Assembly (NCBI GenBank): GCA_015680685.1
Contig: MNCI01025571.1
Location: 405,632-469,631, forward strand
Origin: Gnetum montanum
Taxonomy: Eukaryota > Streptophyta > Gnetopsida > Gnetales > Gnetaceae
Direction: 5' to 3'
DNA: 64,000 nucleotides
A program made the position numbers and the translations under genes. Position 1 is the first letter of the stretch. Every line of letters begins with the position of its first letter. Below are positions 22,075 to 32,861 of the stretch, piece after piece. The notes below the pieces were generated by a model that had not been told where the DNA came from, did not search any database, and worked only from the letters and a program-made list of their open reading frames with translations.

Positions 22075-23756
22075 TGTACCGTCCAACATCGGTGCAAGGC
22101 TGGAATGAAACAAACACTGAGAGATCCTCGGAAGAAATACAGAAGACCCTGCCTTAGCTTGAGGGCAAGCTGGAATGGATGAAGGTAGAGTGCCTTGAAT
22201 GGTCCGCATGCAGATCAAACGAGGACTTCCCCAACGTACACACTTTGCAATGCGTTAGGTTAGATGTAAACGATGCACATTAAATGTAAACCATAATGTA
22301 AATAGGCACAATAACGTAAACGGGAATGTAAATGTAAATTGGAAAAACAAAGAAAACTACAATAAATCTGGGCAAAATGTAAACTATTTTGTATTGAAAG
22401 ATGATTACAGTGTGCACCGATCAGAACGTAGTTGTGGATTAATTACAAGGCAGACGTTTAGCCCTAGTGGGTGATGACGGATGCTGGAAGATGTAAGTTT
22501 TTGGTTGCAGGGAAATACAGCATCCAAGTCTGATGCCCAGCATACAGAGGTTGATGCCTAGATTTGCTAAGTGTCCCAGATTCAATTTTTGTGTCCATTT
22601 GTAAAAATTGCCAACCCTGATCTGGTGAAAAATTGGGGTTTTTATAAGATCTTGGGCATTAGATTCAGATCTGGAAGGAGATGAGTGGCTGTGAGGTGAG
22701 AAAAATTTGGATCGAGAGACAGGTGGTGCATTGACCAAGTTCAGGATACATTACAACTGTATAGCGTGTAGCGTACATGCTAGAATATGAACGCCTAGTG
22801 TATAGGCTTAGAATGCTCAAAAGACTTAAAATTTACAAAATAATTTTTATGTTACAACTAGAATGATATCTTTGGCTTCTGGATTCATGCTCTGGCCTGC
22901 TATTTTTGGCCTCAGTGTGTCTTGAAATGCTCTGGCGTGTGTTGGCATCCACGTGCAGTGTTTAATGTATGAGATTGGGCATCAACCTCAGCATACAGAC
23001 TCAGCGTCAACCTCAGCGTACAGACTCAACATCAACCTTAGCATACAACTCAGCATTAACCTCAACATCAACCTCACCGTACAACTCAACATCAACCTCA
23101 GCATACAGACTCAGCATCAACCTCAGCATCAACCTCAGTGTCAACCTCAGCGTACACCTCATGAACTACCATGTTGGATGTCTGACTCTGTACTTTGGTG
23201 CTTGTTCCTTGATGCCTGAGCACTGCTGATCCTCTAGGGTGTCTGAATGCCAATTTTGACTTCACTTTGATGTAGTTTCGGGCTTGTTTTAGTGGTGTAT
23301 GCTGGGCTATATGCTGGCCAGCGTACAGCAATATGTACGCAGTGTACACACATAAGAATGCATCATTTAGGGCCCAAAATTTGATTTTTAGGAGGTTGAG
23401 CGCTACTAGGGACCTTGGGGAAGGTCTTGGGGGGTCCGGACGCTCAATTCTGGCATATTTTGGCTCATTTTTGGGGCTCAAAAGTTGCTATACGCTGGCC
23501 TGTACGCTGGCCAGCGTATAGCCCAGCGTACAGAGCATATACTTGGTCAATCCCAAGTATTTTGGACTCAAAACATGAAATTCCTAATGTCGAATGTTGA
23601 TGTAGTTACCTGTGGGTCTCGGGGAAATCTTTCTTATTTAATTATGCTTTGTTTGATGCTGTTTTTGAGGCTTTCAAGCTTGGTCATGCTGGGGACCAAC
23701 ATGACTTAGCTCAATTTCTGTCTACAAGTGTTAGCCAAAATTTTTTTGGTGTTTCA
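22075..23756 (-). repeat. Probable solo LTR inserted in element E
   Basis: Compared with B, this 1682-bp block interrupts the gag-protease linker of E. It has TG...CA ends and is flanked by GATTA (22070-22074) and GGTTA (23757-23761), one mismatch in a 5-bp target duplication. On the reverse strand TATAAAAA lies at 22639-22646. No coding domain is present. It contains a degenerate tandem tract and palindromic GCTGGCCAGC motifs. A solo LTR left by recombination between the two LTRs of an unidentified element is the simplest reading; orientation is inferred from the TATA box only. Confidence 0.65.
22975..23160. repeat. Degenerate short tandem repeats within the solo LTR
   Basis: About 185 bp made of 6-mers such as CAACCT, CAGCAT, CAGCGT and ACAGACT joined into units of 12-25 bp, e.g. 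CAACCTCAGCATACAGACTC. Units vary in length and sequence, so there is no fixed spacer or repeat as in a CRISPR array. On the solo LTR's inferred reverse-strand orientation it lies upstream of the TATA box, in U3. Confidence 0.8.
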
Positions 23757-23805
23757 GGTTACCTTGGGGATAAGGTAACCGATGGGGTGCTTGCCGTTTG
23801 TTAAG

Positions 23806-25728
23806 TCATGGGTTAAGTGCATACATCCCAGACTCTTGCAAATGTGAGATTATTGGGCAACATCCTTTAGGATGGTCATATTGGCATATCTCACATCCAC
23901 CGTCATTGTCTGTATCCAAATCCACAACCTCATCAGTGATGATTTTACCCTTACCTCTATTATGTGCATGGTCCAAATCCCTCTTCTTTTTCTTATCATG
24001 GTCACTACTTCGCTCCTTAGACTCCTCTACAATTTTTAAAATAATTTCAAATCTACTATCTAAGGAGTCCCACATTTGATCGACCTTAGCCGACACTTCT
24101 GTTGTTAATTTCTAAAGTGGCAAGGTTTTCCTACTTACCAACTCTTCAAGTGGTGACTCATCCTCCTCCTCACAGAATCTCACTCCCCTCTTTCGGAGGG
24201 AAGGATCGCGGTTATACTCTTTCGCGCTTTCTCTCTTACATAGCTCTCCTTCTTCCTTAGCTACTTGCTCCAACAATCTATGAACCTCATGGGACCTCAA
24301 CTCTAATAATATCCCTTGGGCATATGTTCCAAGGGTTCTCTTGGTTTCATGTCTTAGCCCATCTACAAGATGGTTTAGTTGATCCCGTTGTGCGTAACCA
24401 TGGCCCGGGCAATGATGTAGCAATGCATAATATCGGCCCATGGCAACATCTAAGGGTTCGTGATTACCCTGCTTCCATCCTTGGATCTGCTTTCGCAAGT
24501 TGGACACCCAGGAGTACGTTTGATACTTATCATTAAATAGTTCTAGAATCATACTCCACCTCCTAATGGTTTCCAGTTCTAAGCACTGGTACCAGCTTTT
24601 TGCTTCTTTTACTAGTGTCCTTGGGAACAACTTTAACTTTTTCCACTTGTTTTCAATGTTCTGCAAGGCACAGGCATTTTGAAATGCTTGTAAGTGGTTC
24701 TGCAGATCAGCGTTGTATCCCCCCTCAAATCATGGGATATTATTCATGTCTAGTCTATTGATCCGGCTATCTTTTTGGTGCCTTGTAGGTATTCTAACAG
24801 CCTCCGTGATGTCTAACATGCTTTGGGTTGCAAGTAGGGGTTCTTCATGGTCGTTTCTCTCATGGTGTCTATGATGCCTACGCTGTTTCCTAATTTTCCT
24901 TCTTTCATGCCTTGACTCTCTAGAATGCCCTCATCCTCTTTCTCGACTCTCTCATTGAGGTTTCTCACTATGTTTACCCTTATCCTCATGGTGAGGTTCC
25001 TTATGACTACGTCTTGATGTTGAAGGAGAGGGTGAATGTGATGATGAAGGGGAAGAGGAAGGAGAACCATTGCCATAACGATGTTTCCTATCTTCCCTTC
25101 GATGATCTCAATCCTAATCATGATGACGATCAGAATGCTCACCCTTATCTTGTGTTTGTGGTCCCTCATTGAACACTTGGTGTTCATGGGAATTAGAACC
25201 AGGGTTGTGTATTGTGAAGCACAAGTTCTGATACACCACTTCTTGACCATCGTTATGAGGGGGAACATCATTTCGTGGAGAACCTATGAAAGCATGTTCA
25301 CCACCCTCAATTTCGTTTAAGGATGAAGCATTAGGGGGGCCTTTGCCCTTCCACAATGTGTGGTAACTCTCCTACCGCGAGTCCCGTTGACATTTTGCTT
25401 TTGTGGGATGTTAGTCCCTTACATTGTAATCGCATGCAATGTACTCAGCATATGGTTGTGACATGCCTATTTGTGCAAGGGCACGAAGGAGCATGTTGGG
25501 GGTGGCTCTATCTAGAGGCAACACTATGTTATCCTCCAAGTCTCTCCAACGCAGTTGTTCATCTTGATGGAAGATAAAGGTAAAGTTGGGTATATATTCA
25601 TCATGATGAATATATACCACACTGAATTGTTGAGGAACTGGCGGATTTTGGTTATGTGTGTTGTGTCGCCGACTGTCTCTAGTGTTGTTCCTAGGCGGTG
25701 AAGTGCTCTTGTTCAAAGAAGAAGACAT
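23806..25728 (-). pseudogene. gag of element E
   Basis: The likely start is the ATG at 25728 (MSSSLNKSTSPPRN), which matches the MSSS start in B. The order is: an N-terminal segment (FSVVYIHHDEYIPNFTFIFHQDEQLRWRDL), a basic Arg/Ser/His/Asp-rich middle (about 25150-24900), the retrotransposon gag core at 24666-24112 (FPRTLVKEAKSWYQCLE, HEPLDVAMGRYYALLHHCPG, LNHLVDGLRHETKRTLG), an acidic/basic stretch, and CEICQYDHPKGC near 23870. That last motif is CX2CX3HX3C, one residue shorter at two places than the usual zinc knuckle, and it is shared with B. It stops at NP followed by TAA near 23806. The 184-codon core frame is open. Confidence 0.85.
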
Positions 25729-25854
25729 TTTAGCCTTGTTTGATGTGCTATTTACCATTATGTTATTTTTCTCTTGATTAACCCTAAGGGTTCGTTTCAA
25801 CTTCCCAATGATGTGGATGATTTCCTATGTTCTACGTAGCACACAAACAACTAA

Positions 25855-25874
25855 GTCCTCAGCAACAGTGCCAA
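25855..25874 (-). other. Primer binding site of element E (tRNA-Asp-like)
   Basis: The reverse strand reads TTGGCACTGTTGCTGAGGAC directly after the 5' LTR. It resembles the Athila-type site complementary to tRNA-Asp (TGGCGCCGTTGCCGGGGA) with mostly C/T and G/A changes, and matches B's site at 32711. Confidence 0.8.
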
Positions 25875-26658
25875 TGGTGAGTGGCAAGGTACCCCTACAC
25901 TCAACCATACCAATACGAGCACTACACGCGCGATCTAGTCAAACTCCAAGGACTAAGTGCTTACGCGCCTTATGGAACACTTAAGGTTAATCAATCATTG
26001 TCCTCCTAGACTTACTTGTATTGTTATAGTTGTATGGTTATGTAAGGCTGAGGTATATGATTTTTATGTCTTTTATCTTTTTATCACCTATGCTAAGAGA
26101 GGAAAGGGTGAACAGACTAAGTAACTAACTTTCACTAACTAAGCTCTAATCGTCCTAGCATCAGTATCCGTTCCCACTTGCCGTACACACCCTTAACTAG
26201 TGCAATGCTACTAGGATTACCAAACACTATTGGTTACTAGGTTACCAAGCGTAGCGCATGTGCTCGAAGCGGTCGTACTGAATGCACTTAACTAGGAGAG
26301 TTGAGGGTTGAGAGAGATTTAATTATCTAAGAAAGCATTTAAACATTTAACAATAATTAAATCCTAATTAGCTTAGTCCATTCACTGCAAGGTTTATCAG
26401 AAAGTTCTTCTTTATTTTCGTACACAACTGTGTGCTCAAGTATAATTTGCTCGAATAAAGATCCGTTCACTTTGAGACTCCTACTGTGGGCACATGGAAA
26501 TTATTCTATCTCTAGAATGGTAAAACTGCCAAAGTTTAGATAAGGGTCTAGATCTAGATGATCTTACAAGGGAAAGCCGCCTCTTATTTATAGACAAGGT
26601 GATGGGCTATGATATCGCATACGCAATATCGTGGCTCATGTGATATCGTGTCCCATCA
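25875..26658 (-). repeat. 5' LTR of element E
   Basis: Reverse-strand start TGATGGGACACG at 26658, end near CACTCACCA at 25875 (terminal CATCA decayed to CACCA). TATA box TATAAATA at 26585-26592 and AATAAA at 26411-26416. U3 between the start and TATA carries three GATATCG-type motifs. This LTR would have driven transcription of E leftwards. Confidence 0.92.
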
Positions 26659-26663
26659 AAGGT

Positions 26664-27407
26664 TAGCAAATTTGGAGTTCTTATAAACTAGATTAAAATA
26701 TCAAGTTAATAGCTTTGAGATAAGTGTCATCAATCACCTCATCTGTACTACCTTTGAAACAATCCACAAATTTATTGAAATTTAATATTAAACTCTCTAA
26801 CCGATTCTTTTGTTCCATGTTTGGCTTGTACATAATATAGCTATTTTTGATCCAATTGATTGCCAAACTAAGCTAAGAAAAGGCTTTTCATATCATTCCA
26901 ACTAGTGATGCTATTGTTTGGTAAATTTGAATGCCAAATTTGAGCCATATCCTTTAAATTTCATACAAACAATCTACAAGCTTGATCTTGATGTTGGATA
27001 TTTGCACGAGCTAAAGCTAACTCAAACAAATGAATGTATTCTTTAGCTAAGTAAGCTTTTCCAAAAATAAAAGGCTTAGATAAATATTTGTAGATTGCTT
27101 TAGGAATATCATTGTAATTTGGGAATCTCAGCAGTGTTGCTCCTTGCCAAGGTTATACTAGTGGTGGATTTTCCATTCTATTAGAATTACTTCTAGCAAC
27201 TAAACTCTTAAATTTCCCTCTTTTTATTTTGAAGGTTGACAATCTAGACAAAAGAGGTGATCTTCTAGTCCCTCTAGTTTTTACACCACTACTTGTCCCT
27301 AGTTCAAAAACCTTAAACTTTTCTTCCTATGAAGAATAGTCAATAGTATAATCCAAGTATTTGCTAGGACTTTCAGATTCTTCAGATTTATAAAGTTCTT
27401 TACTCAT
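26664..27407 (-). pseudogene. gag N-terminal part of element D
   Basis: The likely start is the ATG at 27407 (MSKELYKSEESESPSKYLDY). It continues TRGTRRSPLLSRLSTFKI, then the gag core with YNDIPKAIYKYLSKPFIFGKAYLAKEYIHLFELA (split over 27130-27030), MAQIWHSNLPNNSITSWNDM and AKHGTKESVREFNIKFQ, typical of retrotransposon gag. It is cut at 26664 by element E and resumes at 15123. Stops are present but the core is readable. Confidence 0.75.
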
Positions 27408-27478
27408 GAACTTAGATAACAGCTAATTCATATCCTCCTTCTAGCATCAAAAGAACTATTGGTGACCACTTTGCACCA
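27408..27478 (-). other. Leader and putative primer binding site of element D
   Basis: After the end of the 5' LTR the reverse strand reads TGGTGCAAAGTGGTCACC (27478-27461), a plausible decayed primer site starting with TGG, followed by a 50-bp leader to the gag ATG. The tRNA cannot be named. The LTR/primer boundary is therefore approximate. Confidence 0.4.
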
Positions 27479-30400
27479 TCAATGGTTTCCTCTATCCTGT
27501 GATGAAAATCACAAGGATTAGAAATCCTTCCAAACTTGAGTTTAGGTGTTTGCTGATCTCTGGAAACACTAAGGCCTAAATACCTCTAAATAAACTCAAC
27601 TAGTATTTCATAAAAGTATGTGTTTTGAGCTATTGTTAATGTAAGTTCTAAATCTCACAATATGGTGAAAATGAAGCTATGCATATATAAAACACTTTTA
27701 CCAAAAGATTTGGCTATCTTTACGTTATCCTACAAGTGAAATTTTCTCACTATATCAAAACTATCAAGTCTATGTAGTCCAAACTATATGTTGCTTGTAC
27801 AAACTAGTTTTCCATCTAATGCTTAAGCACAATTCCACAAAATCTATTGCCAATCTTCATTAGAGAAAATTAGAAATAGAGCAAGATTCAATGGCTTTCT
27901 AGAAAAAGGAAAAACTAGAATCACATAGAATCTTAAACATTAAAATGAGGTACTACTGACATGAGCAAACACTTTGAAAAATAAAGTTATTTCAAATTAG
28001 CCAATAATACCAAAAATGTATTAAACCATTAACCTCAGGCAACTAATTTAAAATAAGATTACTATCAACATCAGCAAACACTTTGAAAATCAAACTAAAG
28101 CTATTTTAAAGATAGTTGATAAATGCTAACAATTGCTAAAAACTAAGCTATTTAAGTAATCTAACAATTTCAAGATCAAGATGCCAAGCACAATATAATC
28201 TTGAACACTAGCTAAGCAACTACGACATAACAGGAAGAAAAGATTAACTCACAAGATAGAAGCAAAGAAACTACATTTAATTTGAAGTTAAAATGCTATT
28301 GTACCAGGAATCACTTCCATCTTCCCCAGTATTCCCTCCCAAATCATCCTATTTTGAATATGTTGTGGGCTTTTTATAGTAGGCTCTGGTAATTACAACC
28401 ATTATGGAAAAAAATTCAGTTATAACCATTATGAAAATTAGAAGTTACAATTGTCATATATCCTACTCACATTGGTTGTTGGATAATGATTCTATAATTT
28501 CTTCCTATTTTTAGCTTTCCAACCAATAACGGCATCATCTCTAGAGAACCTAGTTCATGTATTTAGATTCAAAGTCCTTTTGTTAATAACCATTGAGCTA
28601 AATTCCCATAATAGCAAGCTTTTTCATGATTTGATTTATTGCATCTAGCTCCATTGGTTTCTCCATAACTAATTCAGTTATTGAATTTGTTAGATCTATT
28701 TAAACAAATCCTACCCTAGTTTGAATTAAAGTTGTTTTCTTAGGGATTTTAACCATAATCCTAGCAATGGCCTTTAGTCAATTTGAAGGGGGTCCTTTTT
28801 GTATTGTAATGGCTTTCTATTAGCTCTTTAATAGCTTGTTCTTCTAATGATGGCTATGCACTATAATGCATGCTTCATGCTTCATGCTTTAAACTTGATT
28901 AGTAGTGAACTAACTTAGCAAATCTTGAACCAAGCTCCTTATTGCCTTAAGCTTGAAAAAGCATCTTGTGGACTAGCTCTAAAGTATGGTGATATTCTAA
29001 AAGAGCGAGTGCAAGGCTTCTTCATTAAGCTAATATTCAATTCTATAAGTTGTGTAACTATTGAGCTAGATTAAACTGAGAAGAAGCACAAGCATGAAAT
29101 GTCTCTCTATGTCGGTTTGGAATGATCTCCAACATGGCTTGTAGAGCTAATTTAAAGCTTATTTATAGAATTATTTTGATGTACTATGAATTGGTTTTAT
29201 GAGCTAACTTGGCTCAATGTTGATGTGGTAGAGCACATTAGGCTTTATTGACATATATGAGAGGTTGACGTGGTAGAGCTGGATTATGAAGTTGAGATTT
29301 ACCCTCACAAACTAGCTCTTCAAGATGATGTGGCATAATGTTGACATGGCAAAGAAATTTCATGAAGTGAACATTGAGCTCTACATACCAACTCTAGAGG
29401 TTGACATGGCACTCTAATGATGTGTCAAAGTGTTCGTCGAAGGCCAAGCTTAGTATGGAAGCTAACGTGACAATGCTAATGTATTATGCTAACTTGTCAA
29501 ACTAAAGACATGGCACTACACTTTGTTTCTATTGACATGGCATAGCTATTTTTTCTAAGGCCATTTTTGAGCTCTACGTACTTATACAATCTTGTGAAGT
29601 AAGAGACTAACATGGTAGAGCTTTCTTGTATAACCTAAAACAAGCTCAATAAATTAGCTCTACAAGCTACCTTGGCAAAGCTAGTTTGTAAAGCTAAAAT
29701 TTGCCCTCAAAAAATGGCTCTAAAAGCTTATGTGGTACTTTGGTGATTTGGCAAAACAAGCTCATAGAGCTAAAATTTACCTCTACAAATTAGGTTTATA
29801 AAGGATTCAAGCTGTTCAAAGATGATGTGGCCTATAGAGCACTTTAGTTGAAGTATAAGCTATTTCTTAAGCTAATGTGAAAGAGTTTCTTTAATGAGCT
29901 AATTTTTTACCATATGAGCTTCCTTACATGATCTAATGTGGGTTGCTAAAGTTGAGACTATTTAAAAAGATAAGTTGAAGCTTGCATTAGCTAGCATGAT
30001 AGAGCTTATTTCATGAGGATTAATCTTACTTTCCCAATTAGCTTGTCTACATGGAAAAACCATACACATTAATGTGGTAAAACTTATTAGTAAAGCTTAA
30101 CTCCAACTTTATGAAACTCACTCAAAAGCTAACCTATATGAAGCTAACAATTTAGAGCACCTTATATAAGAGAAAACTAGCTCTATGTACCAAATCTAGA
30201 TGCTAATGTGGCATGGAGCTGTCATAGTAGAGTGTGCTTGTAGAATGGAATTTCAGCTCTACAAAGCTCCTCTACATGCTAATATGACATGCAACTGACA
30301 TGGTAGAGCCATTTGGTAGAGTTGAAACTCAAACTCACAAGCTAGTTCTACAAGCTAGTGTGGCATAAGTGCTAATGTGGTGAGGCACTTTGGGTCCTGG

Positions 30401-31763
30401 TGACATGGTAGAACCATTTCGTAGATTGAGAATTTGGCTCTACGAATGAACTCTAGATGTTGACATGGCACTAAGTTGATGTGGTAGAACCAACATGGTA
30501 CTGCTGACATGGCATACTAGACATTAAAGGTTAGACTAGGTATGGATGCTGAGGTGACAATGTTGATGTGGCATTGTTGATGTGGCAAGGCATCATGAGC
30601 TCAACTGACATGGTAGAGCTACTTCGTAGAGTTGAGATTAAGCTCTATAAGCATTTCTTAAAGCTAACATGGTATGACTTAAAATAAGCTAGTTTGAAAA
30701 AGCATTTTATTACTTCATGTATCAACTACATGAGCTAACTTAATGTAATGATAACATGGTAGAACACCTCTTGTAAAACCAAAATTTGGCACTACAAATT
30801 AACTCTACATGCTAACATGGCTCAACACTACAAGCTTGGCTGAAAAGGTTGAACATCACTCATTCCCCTCATGTAGAAGCACTAACATGATGGAGCTTCT
30901 TTTGTAGAGTTGGAAGTTTCCCTTACAAGCTTGTTGGATTGTTACTACCCAACTATTTCACTCATATTCCGCTCAATGGGGCAAATTGATATTGTCCTAC
31001 TTGCTCATTTTGATTCATGTGCCCCTAGTTTTCATTTTTTAAACCTAAAATGAGACAAAAATTAATTTTCCCAACTGTGAAATGGGATAAATGTCAATCA
31101 TTCCATTTCATAGCCTCAATTTTGCTTTTTCTAGCTAAATTGGCATGTGTTACTCATTCCTTTGCTACCAAAATGAAGCAAATGGCCTATTTCCCACTTT
31201 GAAAAGTAGGTCAGTGACCATTTTTTCCTTATCAATCTTCATGTTGTGGGTATAGTAGATCCACCCACTCTAAACTTGGATGAATGGAGAATAGCCAATT
31301 TGCAAAATTCGACCATACATTAATTTTATTTTGGCCCTATATTGGAACAAATGTTATTTAGCTGATTAGGAAGTTGGGAGAAATGGTCATTATATATCCG
31401 CAAGTATCTTGAGTTCATGTCATGTGTCCATGATGTCTTAACTCTGCTTCAGCCTAAAATGGGACCAACCTAGTTTAGCCTAATAATGAAGTGGAAGAAA
31501 TGCCAACCATCCCATTTTGGGCTTCATGTGGTGACTTCTATATGCATCTTTTTAGACTATGAAAAAGAAGAGTTGAACAATTTGTGAACTTGGTGAATTG
31601 GGAAAAAACAACTCTCTCCCATTTCACAAACTGGCCAAACCCATTTTTTTCCATTTCAATTTTCAAGCCAAAGAAGTCTCATACTAGAGCTAGGTTTGAT
31701 ATTTTATAACTAAGTTACTATGTTGACTAATATTGGTTGTGTCTTATTTTTCAAAACTAAGAT
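27479..31763 (-). repeat. 5' LTR of element D, part downstream of the B insertion
   Basis: The reverse strand continues the LTR that starts at 46366. From 31763 to about 29246 it matches the 3' LTR at 5786-8080, including the subrepeats of GCTAACATGGTAGAGCT. The section below 29246 is absent from the truncated 3' copy and holds a strong TATA box, TATAAAAA at 28371-28378, followed by GCCCACAACATATTC, so transcription of D probably started here, ~900 bp before gag. The bases AAGAT (31759-31763) are the left target duplication of B. No gene is seen in these 4.3 kb. Confidence 0.75.
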
Positions 31764-32710
31764 TGATGAGCATCAATGTGTCATGTCAACAGGCCACCAT
31801 TGACGTAGCCTTACCTATGGGCCCCCATCGACAAGGCCCCATTTACATGGTGTTGCCCCATCGACAAGGCCACATCAAAGTAGTGTTTACTACGTTGACG
31901 AGGCCCCATCAACGTAACCCTAGAGAAAAATCTATAAATACAAGCTCCCAACCATGTTTATGAGCATTGAAGTCATAGTAGTAGTAGAGCTCTTGTAGTT
32001 TGTCTATTTGAAAGTTAGAATATTTTTCTCGAGTGCGTACAACAGGAGTCATTAAGTGTATAGATCTTTATTTGAGCACTATTGTACCTAATCCACATCA
32101 GTGTGTATGGCAATAAAGGCAAGCTTCTTAATAAACCTTGTAGCATTCTAGATAGCTTAAATGTTTTATTTATGCATTCATTGTTTTTATTAAATATTCA
32201 ATTAATTAAGCTAAATTAGACTTTAACCAATTAATCTAAATAGATTAAGTGCATAAGTACAACCGCTTTGAGTATAAACATGTATTCACTTGGTAATCCT
32301 AGTAGTGTTGTTACTTGGTGCACCCAGTAGCATAGTGCTTGGTAACCCAATAGTGGATACATGGGTTTAGGACATGTACGGAAAGTGGGACTGGATGCTT
32401 ATGTTAATACCAATTGGAGACTAGTTAGTAAGTTTAATTGAATTAATCATTAAACTACTTTATCTCTCTCTTCAAGAACCAAAGCCATAAAACACAAGAC
32501 GATGAAAATCATATGCCTCAATTACACTTAACCATACCATTATGCTTCACAAGTGTAATCAAGAAGACAATGAATGACCTTAGGGCAAGGTTCACTTCCT
32601 AGAAGACTAGTGTACTGAAAACTATAAAGTCCATGGAATTCGACCAGATTACGCGTGAGCGCTCTGTGATTCATATGGTTGGGCATAGGGCTACCCTTCA
32701 CCATTCATCA
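31764..32710 (+). repeat. 5' LTR of element B
   Basis: Starts TGATGAGCATCAATG and ends ATTCATCA before the primer site. U3 is short (about 170 bp) and made of repeated motifs of the type GGCCCCATCGACG separated by TTTAC or TAC stretches, followed by the TATA box TATAAATA at 31933-31940. AATAAA at 32112-32117 is the likely polyadenylation signal. The U5 end carries GATTCATATGGTTGGGCATA, shared across the family. Confidence 0.93.
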
Positions 32711-32730
32711 TTGGTGTCGTTGCTGGGGAC
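32711..32730 (+). other. Primer binding site of element B (tRNA-Asp-like)
   Basis: TTGGTGTCGTTGCTGGGGAC follows the LTR end directly. It differs from the Athila-type tRNA-Asp site mainly by C-to-T changes. The same site, differently decayed, follows the 5' LTR of E. Confidence 0.85.
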
Positions 32731-32742
32731 TTTGTTTGTTGA

Positions 32743-32772
32743 AATGTTCACTATCTTAGGTTAGTGAACATT
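32743..32772 (+). other. Hairpin in the leader RNA of element B
   Basis: AATGTTCACTA (32743-32753) and TAGTGAACATT (32762-32772) form a perfect 11-bp stem with an 8-base loop, 13 bp after the primer site and 90 bp before gag. Its position suits a packaging or dimerisation signal, but no function is shown, and E does not have the same stem. Confidence 0.55.
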
Positions 32773-32861
32773 ATTAATATTGTTGGAGGAACCCAAGGTC
32801 AACCTCACTCTCATGTGACCTATAATTACAAAAGCACACTAATTATTTTAGTTGTTGCATA

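Larger units (their letters stand above)
15129..26658 (-). mobile_element. Element E: complete Athila-like Ty3/gypsy retrotransposon inserted in gag of D
   Basis: It is bounded by two LTRs of 800 and 784 bp and by an exact 5-bp duplication AAGGT (15124-15128 and 26659-26663). On the reverse strand it holds 5' LTR, primer site, gag, protease, RT, RNase H, integrase, a noncoding spacer, polypurine tract and 3' LTR. Over the first ~200 bp the LTRs are about 92% alike by eye, so E looks younger than B. Unlike B, F, G and A it has no ORF3 and no internal promoter. It is itself interrupted by a probable solo LTR at 22075-23756. Confidence 0.93.

Noticed and set aside
22953-23229. Open plus-strand stretches over the hexamer repeats and a CRISPR-like look
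   Set aside because: Openness follows from the repeat period; units vary in length and have no constant repeat/unique spacer pattern, and the block is inside an LTR-like insert.
31733-31963. 76-codon open stretch across the left border of B
   Set aside because: It crosses the target duplication and the LTR start and covers the U3 motif array and TATA box; chance frame.
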